DNA of 64,000 bases from Platerodrilus igneus (Eukaryota > Arthropoda > Insecta > Coleoptera > Lycidae), in contig JARFIW010000885.1 of NCBI GenBank assembly GCA_036346225.1, positions 1,612,001 to 1,676,000 on the forward strand, given 5' to 3'. Positions within the stretch are counted from its first letter, which is position 1. Each line of letters begins with the position of its first letter. The position numbers and the translations under genes were made by a program. The notes under the pieces are model-generated. The model saw only the letters and a program-made list of their open reading frames with translations. It was not told where the DNA came from and searched no databases. Positions 1-10,525 of this stretch are shown in pieces.

Positions 1-1616
1 ATCTAAATTCTGAAAGGAATAGAATTATTTTTAAGTTACCATGCCTATTGATGCTTGTTCATTTATTCAGACTCATTTGTTCATCCTTATTGCTGCGGTT
101 TTTGTTCAACATTGAATTAGCAATCGTTATTTTTGATATAGATGTGTTAAAATTGTCAGGACAAAATAAAAACTGCATGTAATAATTTATTATTTGAAGC
201 GCAAGTATAAAACAAACAGTATTGTATTTTATTTTTTGGGGTTATTTTTAATATGTAATCTTACGTTTGCGGAAATGTGGATTTTGTAGGGGAATATGAA
301 AAATTTGACCTTTATTTGTAAAAACAACTATCAATAAAAAATATAAATACGTGTTTCAATTCTCCATTAATTATTAATCATAACCAAGACAATTGTAGAA
401 GCTTGCTGTATTTTCAACCGTTATTATTATAGGCTCGTATATTTTTCAGACCCTAGGATCTGTGAACAATTAAAATGATGTAGTTTAACGCTTTACCTAT
501 AATATATATTATTATACGAATATTAAACATAAAATGTACATTGGTTTTAAAATTGGTTTCAACAAAACTGGTTTAATTTTTCGAATTTTTTTCACAACTA
601 TTGAAAACTCATAAGCGAAAAATTCTTTACTTTAAAAAGCCAAATAGAAACTTTATTCAAACCTAATGCTTAATTAATTCTAAACATCTTAAATTATTTA
701 TTAAATCTATTTCATTTACAACATGCAGCTCTCTTGCTTTTATCCTTCTTTCAATATGGTACCTAAAACTTTTTATGAACTATGTCAAACATCTAGTTTT
801 TCCTTATCGATGGATGCTTCCTTCACATAGGTTTTTCTACCTAATCAGCTACTCACCTGCTTCAACGCATAAAACCTCTTTTCGAATCTGCAAAAAATAA
901 AACAATAAGTATATTACGGAAAATTTTTAAACACTGCAGTGACCCGACAAAGGGCAAGGTGTCAAAATCGTAACACTTTTGTATCAGGAAATACTGAACT
1001 AACCTATATCGATTTTGTACTCAAATCTAATACCCAAGTAATCGATTTATTAGAATTTCCTGAAATAACTATTTCAAATTCATTATTAGTATCCGTGCCA
1101 GGTTTTTTCTACAATATAGAAAAATTAATTAACCCTTAGATAGTAACATCCATTTTTATAGACATCTGTCTCACAGTCGGTATTGGCTATTTCTCTCCAA
1201 ATTTCAGCGAAATACTAATTTAAAAGGCAAATTTCATCAGTATTTGAAACTTCATTGCCTTTAACTCGTATAAAATTGAATGACAAACTTTGGATTACCA
1301 CAGGTATACTAACCACCACTAGGAATACAAAATTTCTGCATACTTTATATAAGCAGATTCTAATTCCTTTCTTACAAAAAGATCTTCAAGTCGACAATTA
1401 CTTTAGCTAAAGCTAAATTTTTGCAAAACTGGGTTTTGCATTCCAGTAACAAACGATGAGAATCTTGGAGAATACATCAATGAATTGGAGTCGGGTGGAT
1501 GAAGGCGGTAAGTAACAAAATCTTACATTTGAGAATAATGTCTTTCAATTTTATTAAATACATTTTTTAAATAATTTGTTTGCTTATTTCTTAATTTTAA
1601 ATCTATTTAGTCAAAG
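1..1616. other. AT-rich left flank, no supported gene
   Basis: AT-rich DNA with many stops in all frames. The one stretch that looks exon-like is about 1447-1508: a pyrimidine-rich run ending in AG at 1446, a short acidic reading frame ending in TGA, and a GGTAAGT donor-like site at 1508-1514. It is too short to call. The sequence ends with CAAAG (1612-1616), which is the left target duplication of the LTR element that follows. Confidence 0.5.
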
Positions 1617-1992
1617 TGTTAAGGCTTTATAAGTATTTTGTTTGTAGTTGTAGTATGCCAATCACAATTAATTTAAGTCCTTAAACTATTTCCCAGCTAG
1701 AACCCCTCCATTATCCCTACCTTTAGTGCAACGACATAAAAGGGTTGGTAATTTACGAGTGGACGACTATTCAACTTCGTTCTCGCTTGGCTTTGGTTCG
1801 TGATTTAGTTCGGTGCATCGAGCATCAGTAATTAGCAACAATTAGTGAACATTATACATACAGTCCATAATTATCTGATAGCAGTGCAAGTACAATCAAC
1901 CACTACAACCAGTGAAAGGTAGGTGATATATTCCTTTAAATTATCATTTCCTTTGTGTGATTGTAAATGCAAATTAACATTTTTGATTAACA
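1617..1992 (+). repeat. 5' LTR of BEL/Pao A1
   Basis: 376 bp, TG...CA termini. It contains an ATAAAAGGG TATA-like box and, near its 3' end, a splice-donor-like AAAG/GTAGGT (GT at 1919-1920). It is nearly identical to 7832-8205. Confidence 0.95.
1736..1744 (+). promoter_or_regulatory. TATA-like box in family-A LTR
   Basis: ATAAAAGGG lies about 120 bp into the LTR and is followed about 30 bp later by TTCAACTTCG, a plausible initiation region. The same box occurs in all family-A LTRs; family B has CATAAAAATT at the comparable place. Its role as promoter is inferred from position. Confidence 0.5.
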
Positions 1993-1996
1993 TTTT

Positions 1997-2009
1997 TGGT
2001 CCTTTGAGC
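1997..2009 (+). promoter_or_regulatory. Primer-binding site, matches tRNA-Tyr 3' end
   Basis: TGGTCCTTTGAGC starts 4 nt after the LTR. The A3 copy reads TGGTCCTTCGAGC, the exact complement of a eukaryotic tRNA-Tyr 3' end (GCTCGAAGGACCA, paired in the acceptor stem with 5' CCTTCGA). A1 and A2 carry one C-to-T change. Confidence 0.8.
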
Positions 2010-2551
2010 AAATATTTTGCTTATCAATTGGTTTATTTTTGGCATCTTTGGCATTCATTTTAACTACATTGTTAATTGCTCTTCGCTTAAATTAGGGGTT
2101 GACCGCATTTAGAAGAAAAGTGTAGTCACACCACCAGTATCATAGTCAATTGTTTAAACTAACTTATAGTAGATGCAATCTCGCATTAAATTTGAAATTT
2201 TGTACTAATACAGAATCTTATAAAGCCTTAAAAATGACAAATCGTTGTAAATTTTAGGGATACTGTAGCGTAAGAATTTGTAGTCAGAAAAGGTGTTTAA
2301 GCAGTACAGTTATTTTAAACTTGTAATTCAAGTTCGCTAGAGAATTCAGATATTTGTAAAACCGGGTAGAATAACCCTTTGATCATTGTCATATTGAAAC
2401 TTGCAAGCTCCCGTTAGGCACGTTGTAGTACAAATTCTTTGCCAGGTAGTTCAACATTACCCTTGGTATATCCTATTATTAGGTGAACAAACCCTTCGTT
2501 TTTGTAGCTGAAATCAATATAAAATCGATATTAGTAACCTTGTTCGTTAGG

Positions 2552-4428
2552 ATGGCACATATTTCATCCGATAGGTTGATTGTAGATTTAAAGGCCGCAC
2601 TCGATAGATTATCTGATATATCTGGTGCGATAGATAAATTGGAGCATATTAAAGGCAATTATATTTCTGTTAATATTATGGCTGAAAGCGCCTTTGATAT
2701 CAAAAACGATGTAGATACTGCTTATAAAACGTGCATATTGGATGAGGACAACTCGGAATTATTAAATGAAATTACAACATTAAGAATTGAAATAGGTCTT
2801 TGTTAAACATTAAAATTATTAAAGCGCAATTTGATAATATATCCACTGCTGAAAAATGCGTGACTGAAAATATTACTGGCATTGGCTCATGTAGCAATAT
2901 TCGTCTTCCTCGTATAGAAATGAAAAAATTTTCTGGAAAAATAGAACATTTCCAAGAGTTTATTCAATTTTTTAATAATTTAGTTCATGAAAATAATCAA
3001 TTGCTACCGATCGAAAAGTTCTATTTTTTAATTGATGCGTTGGATTTTAAGTCTAGAGAACTCATTAGACATTTGCAAATTTCGAATAATAATTATATGC
3101 TAGCTTATTCAATTATTGTGGAGAGGTTTAATTCAAAACGTTTAATTGCAAACACGCATTGGAATGCTTTAGAATCGTCACCAAAAGCAAAATTTAATTC
3201 ACATACAGATTTAAGAGAATTGCTTAATTGCTTTACGGAAAATATATCAAGCTTAAGTCAAACTAAGATTGATTTGCTCGACTTCGTATTGTTTAATTTG
3301 TTATCAAAAAAGGTAGATACAAATCTTTTGAAAACATTTGAGTTAGAAAATACATCAGACATTGCATCTTATGATCAATTAAAATTATTTCTAGAAAAAC
3401 ATTGCAAGGCATTAGAAATTAGCAATATGGTTGTTTCCGATACTCCGTCCAAATTTAATACGGCCATTAAACAAACCATATCATCTAGTGTACCTTCAAA
3501 ACGTTCCTTTGAATATTCAAAACCCCAAGTTCGAAAGTCATTCGTAACAACTTCATTCGCTCAGAAATGCAGTCTTTGCAGTGGTACTCATAACTTATAC
3601 CAATGTGAAATGTTTCTGAATAAATCGCCACAAGACCGTTATAACTTTGTTAAAGACAAACACTTATGCATTAATTGTCTTCGCAACTCTCATATGGTTA
3701 CACGCTGCTCTTCCAAACTTGTTTGTAAAAAGTGTGCAAGGGGTCATCATACTTTATTGCACTTTGAAAACCCTACAGTTGCACAGAAACCTGCAATCAC
3801 TCAGGCAACAGATCAACCTCCCGAACCCACCTGCAACACTACTACAAGTACGTTGTTATCATCTAGATCGTCCAACACAATGACGTTATTAGGCACCGCA
3901 AGAATTTCAATTACAGATGGGTTTGGTAAAGTTCAGACAGTAAGAGCACTTGTAGATAGTGCATCAATGGAAAATTTCATGACTGATAAGTGTTGTCGAC
4001 GCTTAGGTTTAAGAAAATCGAATATTTCAATGAAGGTTGAAGGCTTAGGTCTATCTGCTTCCCATGCGTATGGACAAGTATCGTGTAAAATTAGTCCTCA
4101 AGGTAAAACTGTTCCAGAGTACAGCATTGATTGTTTTGTTTTACCAGACACTTGTGGAACCCTTCCTTCATCAAGGATCTCACCAAATAGTTGGCCTCAC
4201 ATAGTTGGATTAGATTTAGCAGATTCGGACTTCGACAAACCTAGCCATATCGATTTATTGTTAGGTGCAGATTTGTTCGCGCGTGTTTTATTAAACGCAA
4301 CTCGCATTGGGTCACCAGAAGAACCCGTGGCAATTTACACTACCTTTGGGTGGATATTAACAGGGAAGGTTCTTTCTTCTGTTACATCTCGTATATCATT
4401 AGCTGCACTTGTAGAAGATGCTAGCTAA
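2552..4428 (+). pseudogene. gag: gag-protease region of BEL/Pao A1 (broken)
   Basis: Gag packages the RNA, and the aspartic protease cuts the polyprotein. The start is taken as ATG 2552 (MAHISSDRL), the first ATG shared by all three family-A copies; in-frame codons upstream start only from GTG. Relative to A2, 4 bp are missing near 2795, which breaks the frame; the next open stretch runs 2800-4428. It holds the capsid-like part (FSGKIEHFQEF), zinc-knuckle cysteines around 3565-3750 (CSLCSGTH, CINCLRNSH, CKKCARGHH) and the protease, with active site Asp-Ser-Ala at 3955-3963 in place of the usual Asp-Ser/Thr-Gly. A 4-bp duplication (gcta) near 4421 creates the TAA at 4426-4428. Confidence 0.9.
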
Positions 4429-5595
4429 CATTACTCGATTTTGGGAACTGGAAAATATTCCAGATTCTAACAAATTAGCTCCTCATGCGGAAATTTGTGA
4501 AAGGCATTTTGTGGACACACAAGCAGGATGACACCGGTCGTTTTATTGTTTTGTTACCTTTCAATGGTCCTGAACCGCTATTTGCTGGCTCTCGAGAAAT
4601 AGCACTTCGAAGATTTCTTTCACTAGAACGCCGTTTGGAAATAAATCCTCAACTGTATAATTCGTACAGAGAATTTATGCAGGATTATATCGATAGTGGT
4701 CACATGTCTCGTATTGTATCGGATTCAACTCGATCGTCTACATTATCGCCGGTATATTACATACCACATCACGCCGTGTTCAAACCAGACAGTACAACTA
4801 CAAAACTTCGTGTCGTATTTGATGCTTCAGCCAGCGCTCATAGTGGAGGGTCTTTAAATGATCATTTACTCGCAGGGCCCCCTCTTCAAAAAGATATCAT
4901 GGAGTTGTTATTACACTTTCGTTTACATTCTGTAGTTTTAACTGCTGACATTAAGCAAATGTATAGACAGATTCTTATTTCTACTAGCCATCGAGACTAT
5001 CAACGTATAGTTTGGAGATTTGTCCTCGGAGTCTGTTATCGATTATCAGCTAAACACTGTTACATACGGCATCACATCATCACCATTTCTAGCCATGCGT
5101 GTAATTCAAGAACTTGCAAAAAGTCAATCGTTACGTTTTCCTATTGCTTCCAACATTTTAGCGTCGGATACGTACGTGGATGATTTGATTACAGGGTGTG
5201 ATTCGATAGAGGATGGCAAACGACTCGTGTATGAATTAAACCAAATTTGCCAATCAGGTGGTTTTATGTTGCGAAAGTGGAATAGCAACGTGTCAAGTGT
5301 CATTGGCCATTTACCTGATTCCGTTCGGTATCAGCAAGCATTTTTATTTGAAGAGGTAAACAATACGTCTCAAAAAATTTTAGGACTGCAATGGCAACCA
5401 TTGAGTGATGTGTTGTTTTACAATCTTAATATCGTTGATCGGCCTTGTACCAAAAGGAATATGGTTTCGAAATTGCAAGGATTTTTGACCCTCTGGGGTT
5501 ATTATCACCATTGGTCTTCTTCAAAGCATTTGATTCAATCTGTATGGATATTAGGAATTGGTTGGGATGAACTTCCTCCCAACAAATTGTTTTAA
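4429..5595 (+). pseudogene. pol: Reverse transcriptase of BEL/Pao A1 (frameshifted)
   Basis: RT copies the element RNA into DNA. Visible motifs in order: FLSLERRLEINPQLY, KLRVVFDASA, ADIKQMYRQIL (first catalytic Asp), and TYVDDLITG with YVDD at 5173-5184. Compared with A2, 2 bp are missing near 4518 and 2 bp near 5022, and one C is missing near 5579, so the domain is spread over two open stretches (4485-5183 and 5020-5595). At 4596-4615 A1 keeps the residues seen in family B, whereas A2 has lost 3 bp, so A1 is the better reference at that spot. Confidence 0.9.
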
Positions 5596-6533
5596 AATGG
5601 AATCTGTATCTTCAACAATTACCCGAGTTATTGAAAATTGAAATTCCTCGACGGATTCTTTGTGATAACTATCAAACTGTACAAATTCATGCATTTTGTG
5701 ATGCATCGGAAGCTGGATATGCAGCAGCAGTTTATCTCCGCTGTGTCGATGAGAAAGGGAACATCCAAGTATCATTGGTCTGTGCCAAATCTAAGGTCGC
5801 ACCAACCAATCGTATATCATTACCTCGATTAGAATTGTGTGGTGCAGTGTTGTTGTCGAACTTGGTCGAGTATGTGCAAAATACGTATAGAAATAATTTA
5901 GTATTGGACGATACATTTGCGTGGTCAGATTCCACAGTAGCATTAGCATGGATTCGATCTTCGTCGTATAATTGGAAGACCTTTATTAGCAATCGTGTCT
6001 CGCATATCCAAGAACGAGTGGCTCCATCATCGTGGCATCATATTAAATCACAGGATAATCCTGCTGACTGTGCATCAAGAGGATTATTAGCTGCTGAGCT
6101 TGTTAATCATCCTTTGTGGTGGACGGCTCCATCATGGTTACTATTACCTAAAGAGAATTGGCCTCCTCATATGGAACCAACTCTTACAGATCACACTCAG
6201 ATGCACATTGAAAAAAGAACTTTATCCCTTAATATACACGTTGCAGATCACTTCATAGACTCGATGGTAAATCAATTTTCAGATTTGCGAAAAATATGCA
6301 GGATTCTGGTATATATTTGTCAGTTCATTCGTAACTTGAAAGTTCGTGCAAATTTGGATATTGGAAACTTAGAACAATTATTGGTCTCCCCCGAACAGTA
6401 TGCACTTCATTTATTAATAAAACGGGTTCAAGAACAAGTTTTCAGTCAGGACATTGATATCATTCGAAAGGAAAACTTAGTAATAAACAACTTCGACCTC
6501 TCAGTCCTTTCCTTGACAGTGATGGGTTGTTAA
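5596..6533 (+). pseudogene. pol: RNase H region of BEL/Pao A1
   Basis: RNase H removes the RNA strand during reverse transcription. The open stretch 5631-6533 carries the acidic residues in order: FCDASEAGYAA, LPRLELCGAVLL, AWSDSTVALAW and DNPADCASRGL. The frame ends in TAA at 6531-6533. The same break is present in A2 and A3: comparison with family B puts the change near 6470-6480, where one base appears to be missing in all three copies, leaving integrase in another frame. Confidence 0.88.
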
Positions 6534-7714
6534 GGGTGGGCGGCGGTTGCGAAATGTAGACGTATCTTATGATACAAAATTTCCTTTGCTACTTCCTCGG
6601 TCACACCGGGTGACAGAGCTCATTATTCGAGATTGCCATACGAAATATTTACACCCTGGACTTAGAACTACTCATTTTTTGTTAGTACAAAATTTTTGGA
6701 TTCTGTCTGCAAAAAGGGCTATTCAACAGTGCCTAAACTCTTGTATTCGATGTTTTCGTCAAAAACCTATTTCGCTATGCCCTCCTATGGGCGACTTGCC
6801 CCCCGCTAGACTTAATGCCGGTAAAGCGTTTCTACATACTGGGGTAGACTACGGTGGACCCTTTTCTATCACCATGAATCGTATTAGAGGTGCCAAATCA
6901 TTGAAAGCCTATGTTTGTTTATTTGTTTGTCTTAGTACAAAAGCGATACATCTGGAGTTGGCATCAAACCTATCTAAAGAAGCCTTTATTGCAGCTTTAC
7001 GGCGGTTTCTAGCACGCAGCGGTAAGTGCTTGCAAATTCATAGTGACTGTGGAACAAATTTTATCGGAGCATCTCGGGAACTAACCGAATATATGAAGCA
7101 GTCATCTGAAACGGAAGGTATTCACTTTGTGTTTAATCCTCCGTCGGCTCCTCACTTTGGGGGAATGTGGGAAGCTGGGATAAAATCTGTAAAGTCCCAT
7201 CTCAAGAAGGTGGTAGGCGAACAAATTCTCTCGTACGAAGAATTTAACACCATTCTAGCTCAAATTGAAGCTATATTAAACTCCAGACCTTTATGTCCAA
7301 TGAGTAACGATCCCACTGATTTTTCATTCTTAAGTCCTGGTCATTTTCTGAACGTAGAACCAGTGTCTGTCATTCCCGACCCTAATGTCTTAGATCTGAA
7401 ACTATCTTCCTTAAATCGTTGGCAACTGGTTCAACGTATTCAGCAATCATTTTGGAAACGGTGGCATTTGAAGTACCTGCACACTTCAACAGAAAACCAA
7501 ATGGTTTTCTGCTAATTATTCGTTAATGGTGGGAACGTTGGTGTTGATTAAAGATACTCAAGTGTCTCCATTACAGTGGAAAATGGGACGTATACATACG
7601 TTGCATTATGGAAAGGACAATGTTTGTCGTGTGGCTACCGTGGCAACATCCCAGGGACTATTTAAAAGGCCCGTGGTAAAATTGTGCCCTCTCCCCATTC
7701 CAGAGGCAACTTAG
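6534..7714 (+). pseudogene. pol: Integrase of BEL/Pao A1 (two open pieces)
   Basis: Integrase inserts the cDNA. The N-terminal zinc finger is visible as H-x4-H (CHTKYLHPG) and C-x2-C (SCIRCF); the DDE core has Asp in HTGVDYGG, Asp in IHSDCGTNFIGA and Glu in FGGMWEAGIKSVKSHL. The main piece ends at the TAA at 7513-7515; the C-terminal tail (VGTLVLIKDTQ to VVKLCPLP) continues in another frame from 7526 to 7714. The break near 7485 is shared with A2 (A3 is not in the window there). One C is missing near 6543 relative to A2. Confidence 0.9.
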
Positions 7715-7818
7715 TATTATAGTTAGTATATTAGGGTAAGTTAACTTTTAAATTTACGGTTATATATTTTTTTTTGTTCGTTTAGACGCACTTAGAAAAT
7801 AAGTTCCTAATACTTATT

Positions 7819-7831
7819 TTGGTGGGCGGTA
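7819..7831 (+). promoter_or_regulatory. Polypurine tract of A1
   Basis: TTGGTGGGCGGTA lies immediately before the 3' LTR. Family B has TTGGTGGGCGAGA in the same place, so the GGTGGGCG core is conserved and is the likely plus-strand primer. Confidence 0.75.
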
Positions 7832-8205
7832 TGTTAAGGCTTTATAAGTATTTTGTTTGTAGTTGTAGTATGCCAATCACAATTAATTTAAGTCCTTAAA
7901 CTATTTCCCAGCTAGAACCCCTCCATTATCTCTACCTTTAATGCAACGACATAAAAGGGTTGGTAATTTACGAGTGGACGACTATTCAACTTCGTTCTCG
8001 CTTGGCTTTGGTTCGTGATTTAGTTCGGTGCATCGAGCATCAGTAATTAGCAACAATTAGTGAACATTATATACAGTCCATAATTATCTGATAGCAGTGC
8101 AAGTACAATCAACCACTACAACCAGTGAAAGGTAGGTGATATATTCCTTTAAATTATCATTTCCTTTGTGTGATTGTAAATGCAAATTAACATTTTTGAT
8201 TAACA
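7832..8205 (+). repeat. 3' LTR of BEL/Pao A1
   Basis: 374 bp. Differs from the 5' LTR by two substitutions in the stretch just before the TATA-like box and by loss of 2 bp in the ATACATAC run. Followed by target duplication CAAAG (8206-8210). Confidence 0.95.
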
Positions 8206-8586
8206 CAAAGAATAATTTATAAAGTCATATTTTATAGAGCGGTAATAGAAATCAAAATGCAATTAGGCAAAATCAAATTTTAAAAAAAAATTGCACTTAC
8301 CCCCATCCACTTTAAGGTCGTCGCATTAAATATAGAATACTGTATGAAAGAAGGGGTAACAGAAAATATTACAGTAAAAATCAGACACCCCAGTTCCTTT
8401 CAAAATTTTACAAACTATAAATATTAAAAGTGAACGATATTAAAATAATAAACATACCTATCTAAACTTTTTAAATTATTGCTAACATCTAAGCTTATCT
8501 TTCTTAGTTAATTTTATACAAATTTACAAATAAAAACATCAACGAACACAAAACTTGTTACTTAATATGTTCTAAGACTATGCCAA

Positions 8587-8606
8587 TAGATAGATAGATA
8601 GATAGA
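8587..8606 (-). repeat. (TAGA)5 microsatellite, possible non-LTR 3' tail
   Basis: Five TAGA units. Read on the minus strand this is GAATAAATTC followed by (TCTA)n, resembling the (TCTA)n tail at 38780-38793. It may be the 3' end of a truncated minus-strand retroelement, but no coding sequence was found next to it. The rest of 8211-8860 shows nothing recognisable. Confidence 0.5.
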
Positions 8607-8864
8607 ATTTATTCACCATTCTGATACAATTTTGAACTTTATTCAGCTTGGTTCTCCTGTTGGCTATAATTATATTGTAGTACCATTTATTGGGTTTCTT
8701 GATAAACTACAAATGGGTTTTTAAAGTTTGCTATTTTCTCTGCCGTTTGCTTCCGGTTTTTGTTGCGATTCTTTGAATTTCAACATTCACGAAAGTAGAA
8801 ATAATTCGTGCATTCCGGATAATGTTAACTTCTTTAAAGGGTGTGAATGGATCGAAGTTTTCCT

Positions 8865-8876
8865 TATATAAATAAG
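8865..8876 (+). promoter_or_regulatory. TATA-box candidate upstream of pseudogene
   Basis: TATATAAATAAG, about 107 bp before the ATG at 8983, with an AGATATTAACAG stretch about 25 bp downstream that could be the start region. Inferred only. Confidence 0.4.
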
Positions 8877-8982
8877 ATCCGTTCTGGAGACAGATATTAA
8901 CAGAACGTTTACGTTAATTTGCTAGCAGTAGCTTGTCTACAGCAGACGATTTGTTTGGGAACACAACTACGAACCCAGTGCA

Positions 8983-9918
8983 ATGAATGAGCCTTCTACA
9001 AGTACAATTTCCAGCTCTTTCGAATTGCCAAATACGTGCCAAAAGTGTGAAAAATATATCATTCAAAATCGAAGTTCCATAAAATTACACCACAGGAAAG
9101 TAAAAAAAATACAACAGAGAATCATTTTCTTCCGGATCAAGCGATAATCATAATCCGAACCCTTCAAGCTCTTCAACTGAATCTGATTCGTCATTACATT
9201 TGTCGAAATCAGAGCCAAGAAGTCAACTCCACCAATAAAATGAAAAAAGCGAGTTAGAAACGAAAATAATTGGAAAGAGGTGAAAAGCAACAGATTAAAA
9301 AACTTGGGCCAGAGCATACATCACAAGGAACAGGCAAAATTGTAAAATTGAAACGCACAAAACCTTCTTGTCCAGATAAATACATTGTATCGTGCTCTAA
9401 AAATTTGACAGGGAACTTCAGAGAGCAAGTTTTCAAAGAATATTGGAAGTTAGGAAGCTTGCAACGTCGGTGTGATTTTCTAGGTTAATGCGTTGAGCAG
9501 ATGACTCTTAAGTATATGAGTTTTGCCTGCCACGCCAAGAAATCCAAACTGCTGTTTATTTATTTAATGACTAGCAGAAAATCAGAATTTGCAAAACGTT
9601 TTTAGTAAATACATTGGGTATATCAGAGAAAATGCTACGAACAGTTGTGTGTTCAAAAGTATATGGAGAAGGTATAATTGCTGAGGATCGGAGAGAGTAG
9701 GCATGATAAACAAAAAAGCTGATGAGGAGATTGCAAATTCAGATCACATTAACTCGGTTCCAAAAATTGAGAGTCATGATGTTCGTAAAGACAATTCAAG
9801 GCAGTTTATCAACTTCCATGTCCTGAAAGTTATACGGGTCATTCTTTCGGAAGATCGTTCGCGGATGGAAATCCTCCACCGTTGCAGAGGGCTACATAGA
9901 AAATTCTTTGCAAACTAA
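8983..9918 (+). pseudogene. Decayed uncharacterised coding sequence
   Basis: Reading starts at ATG 8983 (MNEPSTSTISSSFELP, then a CQKCEKYI cysteine pair and LHHRK) and soon breaks. A Ser-rich stretch (SSSSTESDSS) follows in another frame near 9155-9200. A third block (9270-9488) contains SCPDKYIVSCSKNLTG and EQVFKEYWKLGSLQRRCDFL; a fourth (9703-9918) contains HINSVPKIESHDVRKDN. The block order (Ser-rich leader, basic NWK region, Cys pair, FKEYWKLG, IPxIESHxxR) resembles a multi-copy uncharacterised arthropod protein family as I remember it; that link was not checked. At least three frame changes and a TAG at about 9256 make it non-functional. Confidence 0.6.
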
Positions 9919-10331
9919 AAATGAAACAACAAAAAGAACAAGTACTTAAGAACCATCGACCTCTTATACATATACAATGGATGCAATGAATAAACAGGCT
10001 AATGAAAAAGTTGCATCATAATAAGTAATATTAGCAATTGCCCAAATCTGCTGATCGCTATTAATTCTACGTAAATAAACTGATCTTGTGTTAAACATAC
10101 AATGTATTTTCTGTGAAATAAGTTGTTTATTATTGTAACGACTACGAATTCGTCCTTCATTAATATACGCCTTTGTAATTATTATTTATTGATAAAGATC
10201 CTTTATGGTATTAAAAGCGTAAAAATTCTATTTCTTTAAAATAATGCTTATTCGTTACATACAACCCCATCTGTGTTCATGGGATTAAAATAACCTTCCA
10301 GTTACCGTGATATCCGTGTTGATGCATGAAT

Positions 10332-10525
10332 TCAATTCTTTGTGCTTGCTTGAGGAGTAAAGCGTTGTAGTACTTGAATCCACTTTAAATAACAGGATGT
10401 AATGAGGAGACAAGTTTTTGCCACGAGGTTGAAAGGTTGTCCGTAATCATGTTGTCGGACTGGCATACCGCCTGGTCCCGAAGAATTGCTTGGCCTCATG
10501 ATTGAAACAACTACTACGAGACGAC
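10332..10525 (-). other. Candidate exon on minus strand
   Basis: On the minus strand a good 3' splice acceptor (GGTCATTTTACAG, AG at 10527-10526) is followed by a 64-codon open frame containing MRPSNSSGPGGMPVRQ and YGQPFNLVAKTCLL, ending in TGA at 10334-10332. The other two frames are also partly open and plausible, so the coding frame is not decided. Composition is less AT-rich than its surroundings. It could be a host exon, a non-coding transcript or an unrecognised repeat. Confidence 0.3.

Larger units (their letters stand above)
1617..8205 (+). mobile_element. BEL/Pao LTR retrotransposon, family A copy A1
   Basis: Complete element of about 6.6 kb bounded by two LTRs that begin TGTTAAGG and end TTAACA. 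The flanking 5-bp direct repeats are CAAAG at 1612-1616 and 8206-8210. Internal order is PBS, gag, protease, RT, RNase H, integrase, polypurine tract; integrase after RNase H with a Gag that has CCHC knuckles and a YVDD RT fits BEL/Pao. The two LTRs differ by two substitutions and one 2-bp indel, so it is older than A2. The coding region is broken by several small indels compared with A2 and A3, so it cannot make a full polyprotein as read here. Confidence 0.95.

Noticed and set aside
939..1139. 66-codon ORF in the left flank
   Set aside because: Starts from GTG, AT-driven composition, no similarity recognised; expected by chance.
2483..2551. Upstream in-frame extension of family-A gag from a GTG codon
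   Set aside because: A eukaryotic element is expected to use ATG; the first shared ATG is at 2552 in A1 (33030 in A2, 59992 in A3).
5551..5992. Antisense ORFs over RNase H in A1, A2 and A3
   Set aside because: They recur only because the sense sequence is conserved; no independent coding signal.
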